Part shown: positions 9,136 through 17,457 of the stretch, piece after piece
Layout of the letters: each line of letters starts with the position of its first letter
Position numbering within the stretch: position 1 is the first letter of the stretch
NCBI GenBank assembly: GCA_049322755.1
Contig: JBMOQX010000037.1
Location: 1 to 64,000 of the forward strand
DNA from: DATIUV01 sp049322755
GTDB lineage: Bacteria; Pseudomonadota; Gammaproteobacteria; Burkholderiales; UBA6910
Direction: 5' to 3'
DNA: 64,000 bases
The notes under the pieces: generated by a model
Database searches by the model: none
What the model was told of the DNA's origin: nothing
Seen by the model: only the letters and a program-made list of their open reading frames with translations
Translations under genes and position numbers: made by a program

Positions 9136-9564
9136 CTACTTGGCCATCTGCCGCTCGCGCATCTCGTCCAGGGTCTTGCAGTCGATGCAGAGGCTGGCTG
9201 TGGGGCGCGCCTCTAGTCGCTTGAGGCCGATCTCTACGCCGCAGCTGTCGCAGTAACCGTAATCGCCGGAATCGATCTTGGCGATGGTTTCCTCGATCTT
9301 CTTGATCAGCTTGCGCTCCCGGTCGCGGTTGCGCAGTTCCAGGGCCATGTCGGACTCCTGGCTGGCGCGATCGTTGGGATCGGCGAAGACCGTGGCCTCG
9401 TCCTGCATGGTGTGAACGGTGCGATCAATATCCTGGCCGAGCTCCAGCTTGAGTTGCTCGAGTACCTTGCGGAAATGGGCAAGCTGCTTCGGATTCATGT
9501 ATTGCTCCCCCTTTTTAGGCTTGTAGGGAGCGATGGGTTTGGTCGTCGTGGTTTGGCCAGCCAT
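9136..9564 (-). CDS. dksA: RNA polymerase-binding transcription factor DksA
   Basis: DksA enters the RNA polymerase secondary channel and potentiates ppGpp. The product has 142 residues. The coiled-coil tip DPNDRASQES keeps the two Asp and the Ala essential in E. coli DksA. The zinc site is CDSC with CIDC near the C-terminus. The start at 9564 is chosen because PYKPKKGEQYMN aligns with PYQEKPGEEYMN of E. coli; the AAGGGGGAG upstream of the internal ATG is explained by the Lys-Lys-Gly-Glu codons. It converges on pnp. Confidence 0.95.
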   Translation of the reverse strand: MAGQTTTTKPIAPYKPKKGEQYMNPKQLAHFRKVLEQLKLELGQDIDRTVHTMQDEATVFADPNDRASQESDMALELRNRDRERKLIKKIEETIAKIDSGDYGYCDSCGVEIGLKRLEARPTASLCIDCKTLDEMRERQMAK

Positions 9565-9592
9565 GGATGGTGGTCCCCGCAAAAAAACCGCT

Positions 9593-9621
9593 TTAATAGC
9601 AAATTTGAGGGTCTACCGCAA
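9593..9621 (-). promoter_or_regulatory. Predicted sigma-70 promoter of dksA
   Basis: On the minus strand TTGCGG (9621-9616) and TATTAA (9598-9593) are separated by 17 bp, about 29 nt upstream of the dksA start. Confidence 0.65.
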
Positions 9622-9648
9622 GCACGATCGCAAGTTCCGCGCCAGACC

Positions 9649-9677
9649 TTGCCCGCGATAGTACCAGAATGTATATT
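9649..9677 (+). promoter_or_regulatory. Predicted promoter of the tRNA cluster
   Basis: TTGCCC (9649-9654) and TATATT (9672-9677) are separated by 17 bp and end 10 bp before the mature tRNA-Pro 5' end. It diverges from the dksA promoter. Confidence 0.65.
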
Positions 9678-9687
9678 TCTGATTTTT

Positions 9688-9764
9688 CGGGGTGTAGCGT
9701 AGCCTGGTAGCGCGCCTGGTTTGGGACCAGGATGTCGGGAGTTCGAATCTCTCCACCCCGACCA
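9688..9764 (+). tRNA. tRNA-Pro (TGG anticodon)
   Basis: A 77-nt cloverleaf: acceptor stem CGGGGTG with CACCCCG, anticodon loop TTTGGGA (anticodon TGG), T-arm GTTCGAATC, encoded CCA end. Confidence 0.95.
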
Positions 9765-9810
9765 GATATCGTATCCGAATGCCGGAATGATGCGGGCCCG
9801 GTCACGGTGG

Positions 9811-9887
9811 GTGCCCGTAGCTCAACTGGATAGAGCACCAGCCTTCTAAGCTGGGGGTTACAGGTTCGATTCCTGTCGGGCACGCCA
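9811..9887 (+). tRNA. tRNA-Arg (TCT anticodon)
   Basis: A 77-nt cloverleaf: acceptor GTGCCCG with CGGGCAC, anticodon loop CTTCTAA (anticodon TCT, reading AGA/AGG), T-arm GTTCGATTC, encoded CCA. Confidence 0.95.
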
Positions 9888-9923
9888 AGTCGGCCGGTAG
9901 CGCGGGTAGCGACGGGTTTCCGT

Positions 9924-10000
9924 GGTGGCTGTAGCTCAGTTGGTAGAGTCCCGGATTGTGATTCCGGTTGTCGTGGGTTCGAGCCCCATCAGCCACCCCA
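9924..10000 (+). tRNA. tRNA-His (GTG anticodon)
   Basis: A cloverleaf with acceptor GTGGCTG and CAGCCAC, anticodon GTG, and the extra 5' G (9924) opposite C73 typical of tRNA-His. CCA is encoded. A T/C-rich run (TTCTTTTTCCTTC) follows and may terminate the cluster. Confidence 0.94.
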
Positions 10001-10068
10001 TTCTTTTTCCTTCTTTCCACCGGCCGGCGGCGCTGCCTGGCCGCGAGCGCCTAGGCCGCCCCGTTGGC

Positions 10069-11667
10069 TCACGGGCGCCAGCGCGTCTTCCGCTCGATCG
10101 CCGTGAACACGGCTTCGACGCCCAACGCCAGGGCCGCTGCGGGAAGAGCACCTGCCAGCAGAAGCGTGTGGTCGTTGAGCGCAAGGCCGGCAACGATGCG
10201 TTCGCCGAGCCCGCCGGCGCCGACGAACGCGGCGATGGTGGCGGTGCCGACATTGATCACCGCCGACGTGCGCACCCCCGCGAGGATCGTTGGCCGCGCG
10301 AGCGGCATCTCGATGAGGGCGAGCGTCTGGGCCGGCCTCAGACCCAATGCAGTCGCGGCTTCCCGCTGGCCCGGGGAAACGTCGCCCAACCCGGTGTAGG
10401 TGTTGCGCACGATGGGCAGCAGACCGTAAAGAAACAGCGCCGTCACCGCCGGCAACGCGCCGATGCGGCCGGTGGCAGCGATCAGGAGGGCCAACATCGC
10501 GAGCGCCGGGATCGTCTGGATGACCCCGGCCACCCCCAGCACCGGCAGCGACCAGCGTTTTCTTCGCTGACAGAGGATTCCCAGCGGGATGCCGACCAGG
10601 GCGCTGAGCACCAGCGACCCGAAGACCATGGCCGTGTGCTCGCCGAGCAGGCGCGGCAGATCGGGCGCGAAAACCGCGCTCATGAGTGAGCGCCGTGCCA
10701 GAGGCTCGGGCCGGGTCGTCGTTTGCGCCGAAGCGGTAGCATGCAGGAACTCGTCGGCGGCGGCTGCGAACGTTAGACCGTCGAGTTCAACGCGGGCGTT
10801 GAGCCGCTGCATCGTGCCCGCGTCGATGGAATGCTCCAGTTTCTGCAGTTCCGCCCAGGTGCGCGGAAGGCGCTGCGGCAGGTCCCGACGGAACACCAGG
10901 ACCGCGTGGTAGCCGGGAAAGAATCGTCGGTCGTCCTTGAGCAACTGTAGCCGGTAGCGGGCGATCTTGGCGTCGGTCGTATACACATCGGTGACGTCGA
11001 TCTGACCCGCGGCGGCGGCAGCATACGCCAGCCCGTGATCGATGCCGCGCACGTTGGCGCGCGTCAGCCCATAGGCATCGCGGATTCCAGGCCAGCCGTC
11101 CTGCCGGCCCATAAATTCCTGGGACAGCCCGAACACGAGTTGGGGATGGCGGGAGAGGTCGGAGATCGCGGTCAGGCCGAGGGCATCGGCCTGCTCACGG
11201 CGGACCGCCAGCGCGTAGGTGTTTTCGAAGCCAAGCGGCACGCCCACGCCCAGGCCATAGGGAGCAAGTTCCCGGTCCAGCCGTGCCAGCGGCGCCGGGG
11301 CCTTCATTCGCAAGATCTCCCGCGCCAGGGTGCCGGTGTAGTCCACGTAGAGATCGATGGCCCCCGAGCGCAGGGCTTCGAAGACGATGGCGGTATTGCC
11401 AAGGCCGGCCTTGTGGATCGCCCGAGCCTCGTTCGCGCGCTCGGCCTGCTGTCGAATGATCTCGCCCAGCACGTAGGATTCGGTGAACCGCTTGGACCCC
11501 ACCAACAGCTCGGGTTTCTCCGCCAGTGCCGGGAGCAGCCCGCAGAGGACACCGAGCAGCACGATCGCAGGGCGGACCCCCAGGCAGCAGCGCCAAACCC
11601 GAGGCCCGGCCGAGGGCCCAGGGGTGTAGCGTCCGAACAGGGAGAAGGCGAGGAAAAGGCTGGGCAT
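10069..11667 (-). CDS. Osmoprotectant ABC transporter, substrate-binding/permease fusion
   Basis: A 532-residue fusion. Residues about 25-50 form a signal or membrane segment ending in PALAEKP. Residues about 52-310 are an OpuAC/ProX-type substrate-binding domain (LLVGSKRFTESYVLGEI; DLYVDYTGTLAREIL). Residues about 325-532 are a multi-spanning permease with the EAA loop (REAATALGLRPAQTLALIEMP). The family takes up glycine betaine, choline or related compounds. The cognate ATPase is not in the window; the ccmA ATPase next door is divergent and unrelated. An ATG at 11667 is preferred to the TTG one codon upstream. No strong ribosome binding site is visible. Confidence 0.87.
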   Translation of the reverse strand: MPSLFLAFSLFGRYTPGPSAGPRVWRCCLGVRPAIVLLGVLCGLLPALAEKPELLVGSKRFTESYVLGEIIRQQAERANEARAIHKAGLGNTAIVFEALRSGAIDLYVDYTGTLAREILRMKAPAPLARLDRELAPYGLGVGVPLGFENTYALAVRREQADALGLTAISDLSRHPQLVFGLSQEFMGRQDGWPGIRDAYGLTRANVRGIDHGLAYAAAAAGQIDVTDVYTTDAKIARYRLQLLKDDRRFFPGYHAVLVFRRDLPQRLPRTWAELQKLEHSIDAGTMQRLNARVELDGLTFAAAADEFLHATASAQTTTRPEPLARRSLMSAVFAPDLPRLLGEHTAMVFGSLVLSALVGIPLGILCQRRKRWSLPVLGVAGVIQTIPALAMLALLIAATGRIGALPAVTALFLYGLLPIVRNTYTGLGDVSPGQREAATALGLRPAQTLALIEMPLARPTILAGVRTSAVINVGTATIAAFVGAGGLGERIVAGLALNDHTLLLAGALPAAALALGVEAVFTAIERKTRWRP

Positions 11668-11709
11668 CAATGGGGGCAGTCAGCAGGCGGCAACGGCGCA
11701 GTGGAAGTG

Positions 11710-11738
11710 TGCGGCCAAGGCTCCACGCAGGCTATAAT
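11710..11738 (+). promoter_or_regulatory. Predicted promoter of the ccm operon
   Basis: A consensus -10, TATAAT at 11733-11738, lies 26 bp before the ccmA start. The matching -35 (TGCGGC, 17 bp upstream) is poor, so the promoter may need an activator. Confidence 0.5.
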
Positions 11739-11764
11739 TTCGCATTTTATCCTTCGGTTTCCAG

Positions 11765-12379
11765 GTGCTTGCGGCAATCGGCCTGACGTGCACGCGCGGC
11801 GAACGCAGGATTTTCGCCGGAGTGAGCTTTTCGCTGGCCCGCGGCGAGCTGCTGCACGTCGTCGGTCCCAACGGCAGCGGCAAGACCAGCCTGCTGCGCA
11901 TGCTGTGCCGGCTGCTGAGCCCGGCGGACGGCGAAATCCGTTGGAACGATGGCACGCTGCAGGAACTGGGCGACGAGTATCTCGCGCAAGTTGCCTATGT
12001 GGGACACCTGAACGGCCTCAAGGACGATCTGACGGCGTGGGAAAACCTCCGGGTGTGCTCGGGAATGGAGGGCAACGCGGACCCGGCCACGATCCTGGCG
12101 TCGCTGGATCGGGTCGGGCTCGGCGAATGCAGGGATTTTCCCACCCGCTGGCTGTCCCAGGGGCAGAGGCGGCGTCTGGCGCTATCGCGGCTGATGGCGG
12201 TGCCTCGGCGATTGTGGATCCTGGACGAACCGTTCACTGGGCTGGACAAGGCGTCGGTTGGAACGCTGCTGGACATGCTGCGGCAGCACCTCACGGCGGG
12301 CGGTCTTGTGGTGCTCACCAGCCACCAGGATATGACTCTGCCGGGCGGGGTGATCCGGCAGCTTCACCTGTCCGCGTGA
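11765..12379 (+). CDS. ccmA: Cytochrome c biogenesis ATP-binding protein CcmA
   Basis: CcmA is the ATPase of the CcmABCD complex, which releases holo-CcmE from CcmC. The 204-residue protein shows Walker A (GPNGSGKT), the signature LSQGQRRRLALSRL and Walker B (LWILDEPF). The start is a GTG. It opens the ccmABCDEFGHI operon; ccmB follows 10 bp later. Confidence 0.95.
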   Translation: MLAAIGLTCTRGERRIFAGVSFSLARGELLHVVGPNGSGKTSLLRMLCRLLSPADGEIRWNDGTLQELGDEYLAQVAYVGHLNGLKDDLTAWENLRVCSGMEGNADPATILASLDRVGLGECRDFPTRWLSQGQRRRLALSRLMAVPRRLWILDEPFTGLDKASVGTLLDMLRQHLTAGGLVVLTSHQDMTLPGGVIRQLHLSA

Positions 12380-12389
12380 TGGACAGGCG

Positions 12390-13058
12390 ATGATCGGGGC
12401 ATTGCGGTGGATCGTGCAGCGGGACCTGCTGCTGGCCATGCGCCAACGCACCGATCTCGTGATGACGGTGTTTTTCTTCATCATCGTCGTCAGCCTGTTT
12501 CCCCTGGGGGTGGGACCGGAGCTGGACCGGTTGCGTCCGCTGGCGGCCGGGGTCGTCTGGGTGGCGGCGTTGCTGGCCTCGATGCTTTCGCTGCAGCGGC
12601 TGTTCGCCGGCGATCTCGCCGACGGCACGCTGGAGCAGCTGTTGCTGACGCCCCACCCGCTTTCGGTGCTGGTGTTCGGCAAGATCATCGCGCATTGGCT
12701 GGTGTCCGGGTTGCCGCTGGTGCTGGTGGCCCCGGTTCTGGGCCTCCAGTACGACCTGACCGGGCCGCCGCTGGCGGTGCTGGTGCTGACGCTGCTCCTG
12801 GGAACGCCGGTGCTTTCGGCGATCGGAGCCATCGGCGCCGCCCTGACTCTGGGTTTACGCGGCGGCGGCGTCCTGCTGGCGCTGTTGGTGCTGCCGTTGT
12901 ATGTTCCGGTGCTGATTTTCGGCGCCGGAGCGGTCGATGCGGCGGCCGCGGGGTTGGATGTCGCCGGACATTTCTCGCTGCTGGGGGCGTTCCTGCTGAG
13001 CTCCCTGGTGCTGTCGCCGTGGGCGGCGGCGACAGCCCTGCGGGTTTCGCTGGAATGA
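12390..13058 (+). CDS. ccmB: Heme exporter protein CcmB
   Basis: CcmB is the inner-membrane permease subunit of the CcmABCD complex. The 222-residue protein begins MIGALRWIVQRDLLLAMRQR and has six predicted membrane segments; FAGDLADGTLEQLLLTP is the conserved cytoplasmic loop. It sits between ccmA and ccmC. Confidence 0.95.
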   Translation: MIGALRWIVQRDLLLAMRQRTDLVMTVFFFIIVVSLFPLGVGPELDRLRPLAAGVVWVAALLASMLSLQRLFAGDLADGTLEQLLLTPHPLSVLVFGKIIAHWLVSGLPLVLVAPVLGLQYDLTGPPLAVLVLTLLLGTPVLSAIGAIGAALTLGLRGGGVLLALLVLPLYVPVLIFGAGAVDAAAAGLDVAGHFSLLGAFLLSSLVLSPWAAATALRVSLE

Positions 13059-13064
13059 GTTTTC

Positions 13065-13817
13065 ATGGCCAATAAGAGTGTGAACTGGTTCAAGTATTCG
13101 TCACCTTCCACGTTCTACGCGTTGGCTGGGAAGCTGGTCCCCTGGTTCGGCGCCTCGGCCGCACTCCTGTTTGCATGGGGTCTGTACGTGGCCTTCTTCG
13201 TCGCGCCCACGGATTTCCAGCAAGGCGACGCGTATCGCATCATATTCATCCACGTTCCCGCCGCCTGGATGTCGATGCTTCTCTACGTGGTCATGGCGGG
13301 TTACGCCGCCCTCGGCCTGGTGTTCAACACGCGCCTGTCGGGCATGATGGCCTCGGCCATCGCGCCCACCGGCGCACTGTTTACCTTCATTGCGCTCTGG
13401 ACCGGATCGTTCTGGGGCCGCCCGACCTGGGGCACCTACTGGGTTTGGGACGCACGCCTCACCTCGGAACTGATCCTGCTGTTTCTCTACGTCGGTTTCA
13501 TCGCGCTGAAGGCGTCGATCGAGGATCCGCGGCGGGCGGACCGGGCCGGCGCCATCCTCGCCATCGTCGGGGTCGTCAACGTGCCCATCATTTACTTCTC
13601 GGTGGAATGGTGGAATACCCTGCACCAGGGCGCCTCGGTGAGCATCACGCGCGCGCCGAGCATGGCGGCGGTCATGTTCAAGGGCATGATGATCATGGTG
13701 TTCGCGTGCTGGATGTACGCGATTGCCGTGGTGCTCGCACGGGTCCGTGCCATCATTCTCGAACGCGAGCGCCATGCCGCCTGGGTGCAGGATCTGGCCG
13801 CGGAGGGAAAGCTGTGA
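13065..13817 (+). CDS. ccmC: Heme exporter protein CcmC
   Basis: CcmC loads heme onto CcmE in the periplasm. The 250-residue membrane protein contains the tryptophan-rich WWD signature (FWGRPTWGTYWVWDARLTS) between flanking conserved histidines (IFIHVPAAWM and EWWNTLHQG). The start is 6 bp after ccmB. Confidence 0.96.
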   Translation: MANKSVNWFKYSSPSTFYALAGKLVPWFGASAALLFAWGLYVAFFVAPTDFQQGDAYRIIFIHVPAAWMSMLLYVVMAGYAALGLVFNTRLSGMMASAIAPTGALFTFIALWTGSFWGRPTWGTYWVWDARLTSELILLFLYVGFIALKASIEDPRRADRAGAILAIVGVVNVPIIYFSVEWWNTLHQGASVSITRAPSMAAVMFKGMMIMVFACWMYAIAVVLARVRAIILERERHAAWVQDLAAEGKL

Positions 13818-14008
13818 ACTGGGGCAGTTTCGAGAACTTCCTGGCGATGGGCGGGTACGGGTACTTCGTGTGGACCTCCTACGCCGTGTCGTTCGTCCTG
13901 CTGGCGCTGGAACTGTACCTCGTCGCACGGCGGCGGCGAACTCTGAAAAGCCGCCTGAGTCTGATTCGCAAGGCGGATAGGGTAATGGCGGATGAAACCA
14001 CGACATAG
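13814..14008 (+). CDS. ccmD: Heme exporter protein CcmD
   Basis: CcmD is a small single-span protein that stabilises the CcmABC-CcmE complex. The 64-residue product has one membrane helix (WTSYAVSFVLLALELYLVA) and a basic cytoplasmic tail. The GTG start overlaps the ccmC stop as GTGA, and the 3' end overlaps ccmE by 17 bp. Confidence 0.9.
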   Translation: MNWGSFENFLAMGGYGYFVWTSYAVSFVLLALELYLVARRRRTLKSRLSLIRKADRVMADETTT

Positions 14009-14447
14009 AAGACTGGCCCTGGTGACGGGTGGCGTTACGGTGCTGGCGATCGCGGCCGGCCTGGTGCTGAACGCGTTTCAGTCGAACCTGGTGTTCTTCT
14101 TCACCCCGACCCAGGTGGCGTCCCAGGAGGCCCCGGTGGGCAAGGTGTTCCGTATCGGCGGCATGGTGGAGGAGGGCAGCGTGAAGCGCGAGCCGGACGG
14201 TCTCACGGTGCGCTTCAAGGTGACCGACACGGCGAAGACCATACCGGTGGTGTACAAGGGGATCCTGCCCGACTTGTTCAGGGAAGGAAAAGGCGTCGTG
14301 ACCCAGGGACGGCTGGGCAGCGACGGCATCTTCGTCGCCAGCGAGGTGCTTGCCAAGCACGACGAAAACTACATGCCGCCGGAGGCTGCGCACGCGGTGG
14401 AGCAGGCCCAGAAAGCGCAGCAGTCGCTGGTCAAGCCGGCCGACTGA
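13992..14447 (+). CDS. ccmE: Cytochrome c maturation heme chaperone CcmE
   Basis: CcmE covalently carries heme to CcmF/H in the periplasm. The 151-residue protein has an N-terminal membrane anchor, an OB-fold domain (GKVFRIGGMVEEGSVKR) and the heme-binding motif VLAKHDENYMPPE, with the covalent-attachment His followed by the conserved Tyr. It overlaps ccmD. Confidence 0.96.
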   Translation: MKPRHRRLALVTGGVTVLAIAAGLVLNAFQSNLVFFFTPTQVASQEAPVGKVFRIGGMVEEGSVKREPDGLTVRFKVTDTAKTIPVVYKGILPDLFREGKGVVTQGRLGSDGIFVASEVLAKHDENYMPPEAAHAVEQAQKAQQSLVKPAD

Positions 14448-14456
14448 GGAGACGCC

Positions 14457-16463
14457 ATGATCCCGGAACTCGGCCACTTCGCACTCATCCTGGCCCTGCT
14501 GCTCGCCGTGGTTCAGGGCACGGTGCCGCTCGTCGGCGCCGCGCGCGGCGTCCCCGCCTGGATGCGACTGGCGCGGCCGGTGGCCCAGGGCCAGTTCGTG
14601 TTCATCGCCATCGCCTTCGGCTGCCTGGTCTGGGCGTTCGTGCACAACGACTTCTCGGTGCTCAACGTCGCCAGCAACTCCAACTCCAAGCTGCCGGTCT
14701 ATTATCGCGTCACGGCTTCCTGGGGGTCCCACGAAGGCTCGCTGCTGCTCTGGGTCCTGATGCTCGCCGGCTGGATGGTGGCGGTATCGGTATTCAGCCG
14801 GCGCCTTCCCGAGGAGATGGTGGCCCGGGTCCTGGGGGTCATGGGGCTGGTGAGCGTCGGCTTTCTCCTGTTCATGCTGCTGACTTCGAACCCGTTCGAG
14901 CGCCTGTTCCCGGCCGCGCCGGAGGGCCGCGATATGAATCCGTTGCTCCAGGACCCCGGGATGATCATTCATCCCCCGATGCTTTACATGGGCTACGTCG
15001 GATTCTCCGTGGCATTCGCGTTCGCCATCGCCGCGCTGCTGGGCGGCAAGCTGGATGCTTCCTGGGCCCGATGGTCGCGGCCGTGGACCACGACGGCGTG
15101 GATCTTTCTCACCATCGGAATCATGCTGGGCAGCTGGTGGGCGTACTACGAGCTGGGCTGGGGCGGCTGGTGGTTCTGGGATCCGGTGGAGAACGCGTCC
15201 TTCATGCCCTGGCTGGTGGGCACGGCGCTGATCCACTCGCTGGCGGTCACCGAGAAGCGCGGCAGCTTCAAGAGCTGGACCGTCCTGCTGGCGATTGCCG
15301 CGTTCTCGCTCAGCCTGCTCGGTACCTTCCTGGTCCGCTCCGGCGTGCTCACATCGGTGCACGCATTCGCCACCGACCCCGCCCGCGGCGTGTTCATTCT
15401 CGCCTTCCTGGTGATTGTCATTGGCGGCTCGCTGGCGCTCTACGCCTGGCGGGCGCCGAAAGTGGGGCTGGGTGGCACGTTCGAGGTGGTCTCCCGCGAA
15501 TCGTTTCTGCTCGCCAACAATGTGCTGTTGGTGGTGGCGGCGGGGACAGTGCTGCTCGGCACGCTCTACCCGCTTTTCGTCGATGCTCTCGGCGTAGGCA
15601 AGATCTCGGTGGGTCCGCCGTACTTCGACGCAGTGTTCATCCCGCTGATGGCACCCGCGGTGTTCCTCATGGGCATCGGTCCGCTGGCGAGCTGGAAGGC
15701 CGCCAGCGCCGGTGAGCTCGCGCGCCGCCTGCGTTGGGCATTCGGCGTGGCGGTGGTGCTGGCGCTGCTGCTGCCCTGGACGGCCGGAAAATGGACACCC
15801 CTGATCAGCTTCGGTCTGCTGCTGGCGCTTTGGGTGACGGCCGGCGTGGTGACCGCCGTATGGCTGCGGCTGCGGGAAAGCTCCGGCGGCGGGAGCATCG
15901 GGGAACGCCTCGCGCGCCAGTCCAGCAGCTGGTACGGCATGCACGTCGCGCACCTGGGCATTGCCGTGTTCATCGTCGGTGTCACCATGGTCAAGGGCTA
16001 CGAGACCGAGGTCGACGTGAAAATGGACGTGGGCGACACCGTCACCGTGGCAGATTACACGTTCCGCTTCGACGGTGTCGTAGACCGTCCGGGGCCGAAC
16101 TACGACGCGGTGCGCGGAACGGTTACGGTGACCCGCAACGGCAAGCCCTACGACGTGCTGCACCCGGAGAAGCGCCTTTACCACGCGTCGGGGCAGACCA
16201 TGACGGAAGCCGGCATCAACGCGGGCATATTCGGCGATCTCTACGCCTCCCTGGGCGAACCCATCGGCCCGTCGGCGTGGAGCGTGCGCGTCTATCACAA
16301 GCCTTTTGTGGACTGGATCTGGATCGGCTGCATCGTGATGGCGCTGGGCGGGATGCTCGCCGTCGCGGATCGTCGCTACCGCGTGGCCGGCCGGCGCGCG
16401 GAACCGCTCCCGCCGTCCGAGCGGGCACCCTCGCGACGGCTGACTCCGGAGGGCGCGCGCTGA
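14457..16463 (+). CDS. ccmF: Cytochrome c heme lyase CcmF
   Basis: CcmF is the large membrane component of the heme ligation complex. The 668-residue protein has many membrane segments and the WWD motif WGGWWFWDPVENASFMPWL, followed by a conserved His region (IHSLAVTEKRGSFKSW) and a periplasmic C-terminal domain. Its stop codon overlaps the ccmG start (TGATG). Confidence 0.97.
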   Translation: MIPELGHFALILALLLAVVQGTVPLVGAARGVPAWMRLARPVAQGQFVFIAIAFGCLVWAFVHNDFSVLNVASNSNSKLPVYYRVTASWGSHEGSLLLWVLMLAGWMVAVSVFSRRLPEEMVARVLGVMGLVSVGFLLFMLLTSNPFERLFPAAPEGRDMNPLLQDPGMIIHPPMLYMGYVGFSVAFAFAIAALLGGKLDASWARWSRPWTTTAWIFLTIGIMLGSWWAYYELGWGGWWFWDPVENASFMPWLVGTALIHSLAVTEKRGSFKSWTVLLAIAAFSLSLLGTFLVRSGVLTSVHAFATDPARGVFILAFLVIVIGGSLALYAWRAPKVGLGGTFEVVSRESFLLANNVLLVVAAGTVLLGTLYPLFVDALGVGKISVGPPYFDAVFIPLMAPAVFLMGIGPLASWKAASAGELARRLRWAFGVAVVLALLLPWTAGKWTPLISFGLLLALWVTAGVVTAVWLRLRESSGGGSIGERLARQSSSWYGMHVAHLGIAVFIVGVTMVKGYETEVDVKMDVGDTVTVADYTFRFDGVVDRPGPNYDAVRGTVTVTRNGKPYDVLHPEKRLYHASGQTMTEAGINAGIFGDLYASLGEPIGPSAWSVRVYHKPFVDWIWIGCIVMALGGMLAVADRRYRVAGRRAEPLPPSERAPSRRLTPEGAR

Positions 16464-16984
16464 TGCGGTACCTGATCCCGCTCGGCGTATTTGCCGTGCT
16501 GGTGGGATTTCTCTACGTCGGTCTGAGCCTCAACCCCCGGGAGGTTCCTTCGCCGCTGGTCGGCAAGCCGGCGCCGGAAATCCGTCTGCCGCGGCTGGAC
16601 GAACCCGGGAAGACCTTCACCAACGCCGAACTGAAAGGCAAGGTCTGGCTGCTGAACGTATGGGCCTCGTGGTGCGTTTCCTGCCGCGAAGAGCACCCTT
16701 TACTGGTGGAGGTGGCGCGTTCCGGCATCGTCCCCGTCGTCGGGCTCAACTATAAGGACAAGCGCGACGAGGCACTGGACTGGCTGCGCCAGTTCGGCGA
16801 TCCCTACGCGCTGAGCGTTGTGGACGCCGATGGCAGGACCGGCATCGACTTCGGTGTCTACGGCGTGCCGGAAACCTTCGTCATCGATCGTGCCGGCGTG
16901 ATCCGATACAAGCACATTGGTCCCATTACCCCGCAGAGCTGGCAGCAGAAGCTGCTGCCGCTTCTGAAGGAGCTGCAGACGTGA
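16463..16984 (+). CDS. ccmG: Thiol:disulfide interchange protein CcmG/DsbE
   Basis: CcmG reduces apocytochrome c CXXCH thiols. The 173-residue protein has an N-terminal membrane anchor and a thioredoxin fold with active site WASWCVSCREEHP and the cis-proline region GVPETFVID. The ATG overlaps the ccmF stop; the end overlaps ccmH by 4 bp. Confidence 0.96.
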   Translation: MRYLIPLGVFAVLVGFLYVGLSLNPREVPSPLVGKPAPEIRLPRLDEPGKTFTNAELKGKVWLLNVWASWCVSCREEHPLLVEVARSGIVPVVGLNYKDKRDEALDWLRQFGDPYALSVVDADGRTGIDFGVYGVPETFVIDRAGVIRYKHIGPITPQSWQQKLLPLLKELQT

Positions 16985-17457
16985 GGGCCCTCGCGGCATG
17001 GGCGCTCCTCTTGTGGACGGCGATCTCGCCAGCGGCGCTGGCGGCGGAAGCGCAACCGGTGGCGGAAGATCCGGCGCTCGAGCGGCGATTGCAGGTGCTG
17101 GCCAAGGAGCTGCGCTGCCTGGTGTGCCAGAACGAATCGCTCGCAGACTCCCAGGCGGAACTCGCCAATGACCTGCGCCGGGAAGTGCGCGACCTGATGC
17201 GCTCCGGCAAGACCGACGCAGAGGTCAAACAGTACCTGGTGGCCCGCTACGGGGATTTCGTCCTCTATCGTCCCCCCGTGAAAGGCAGCACCTATCTCCT
17301 GTGGGTGGGACCGTTCGTTTTGCTGGCCGTGGCGCTGGCCGTCTTGATCGTGCTGCTGCGCCGCCGACGCCGACTCGTGCGGGCGCCGGGTCTGGACGCC
17401 GACCAGGCGCGGCGGGCCGAGCAGCTGCTCGCAGGGAAAGGGTTCGACCGCTCGTGA
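16981..17457 (+). CDS. ccmH: Cytochrome c-type biogenesis protein CcmH
   Basis: CcmH is the periplasmic thiol-redox partner of CcmF. The 158-residue product has a signal peptide (cleavage expected near AALAAEA), the LRCLVCQNESLADS motif and a C-terminal membrane helix. It is the short form; the TPR part of E. coli CcmH is encoded separately as ccmI. GTG start. Confidence 0.95.
   Translation: MRALAAWALLLWTAISPAALAAEAQPVAEDPALERRLQVLAKELRCLVCQNESLADSQAELANDLRREVRDLMRSGKTDAEVKQYLVARYGDFVLYRPPVKGSTYLLWVGPFVLLAVALAVLIVLLRRRRRLVRAPGLDADQARRAEQLLAGKGFDRS

Noticed and set aside
9478..9507. Internal dksA start with a strong AAGGGGGAG upstream
   Set aside because: The conserved N-terminal PYKPKKGEQYMN block lies upstream of it, and the purine run is explained by coding for Lys-Lys-Gly-Glu.
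13101..16298. 1065-codon minus-strand open frame
   Set aside because: It mirrors ccmC-ccmF codons and gives a low-complexity His/Arg/Gly protein with no family; ccm genes on the plus strand are certain.
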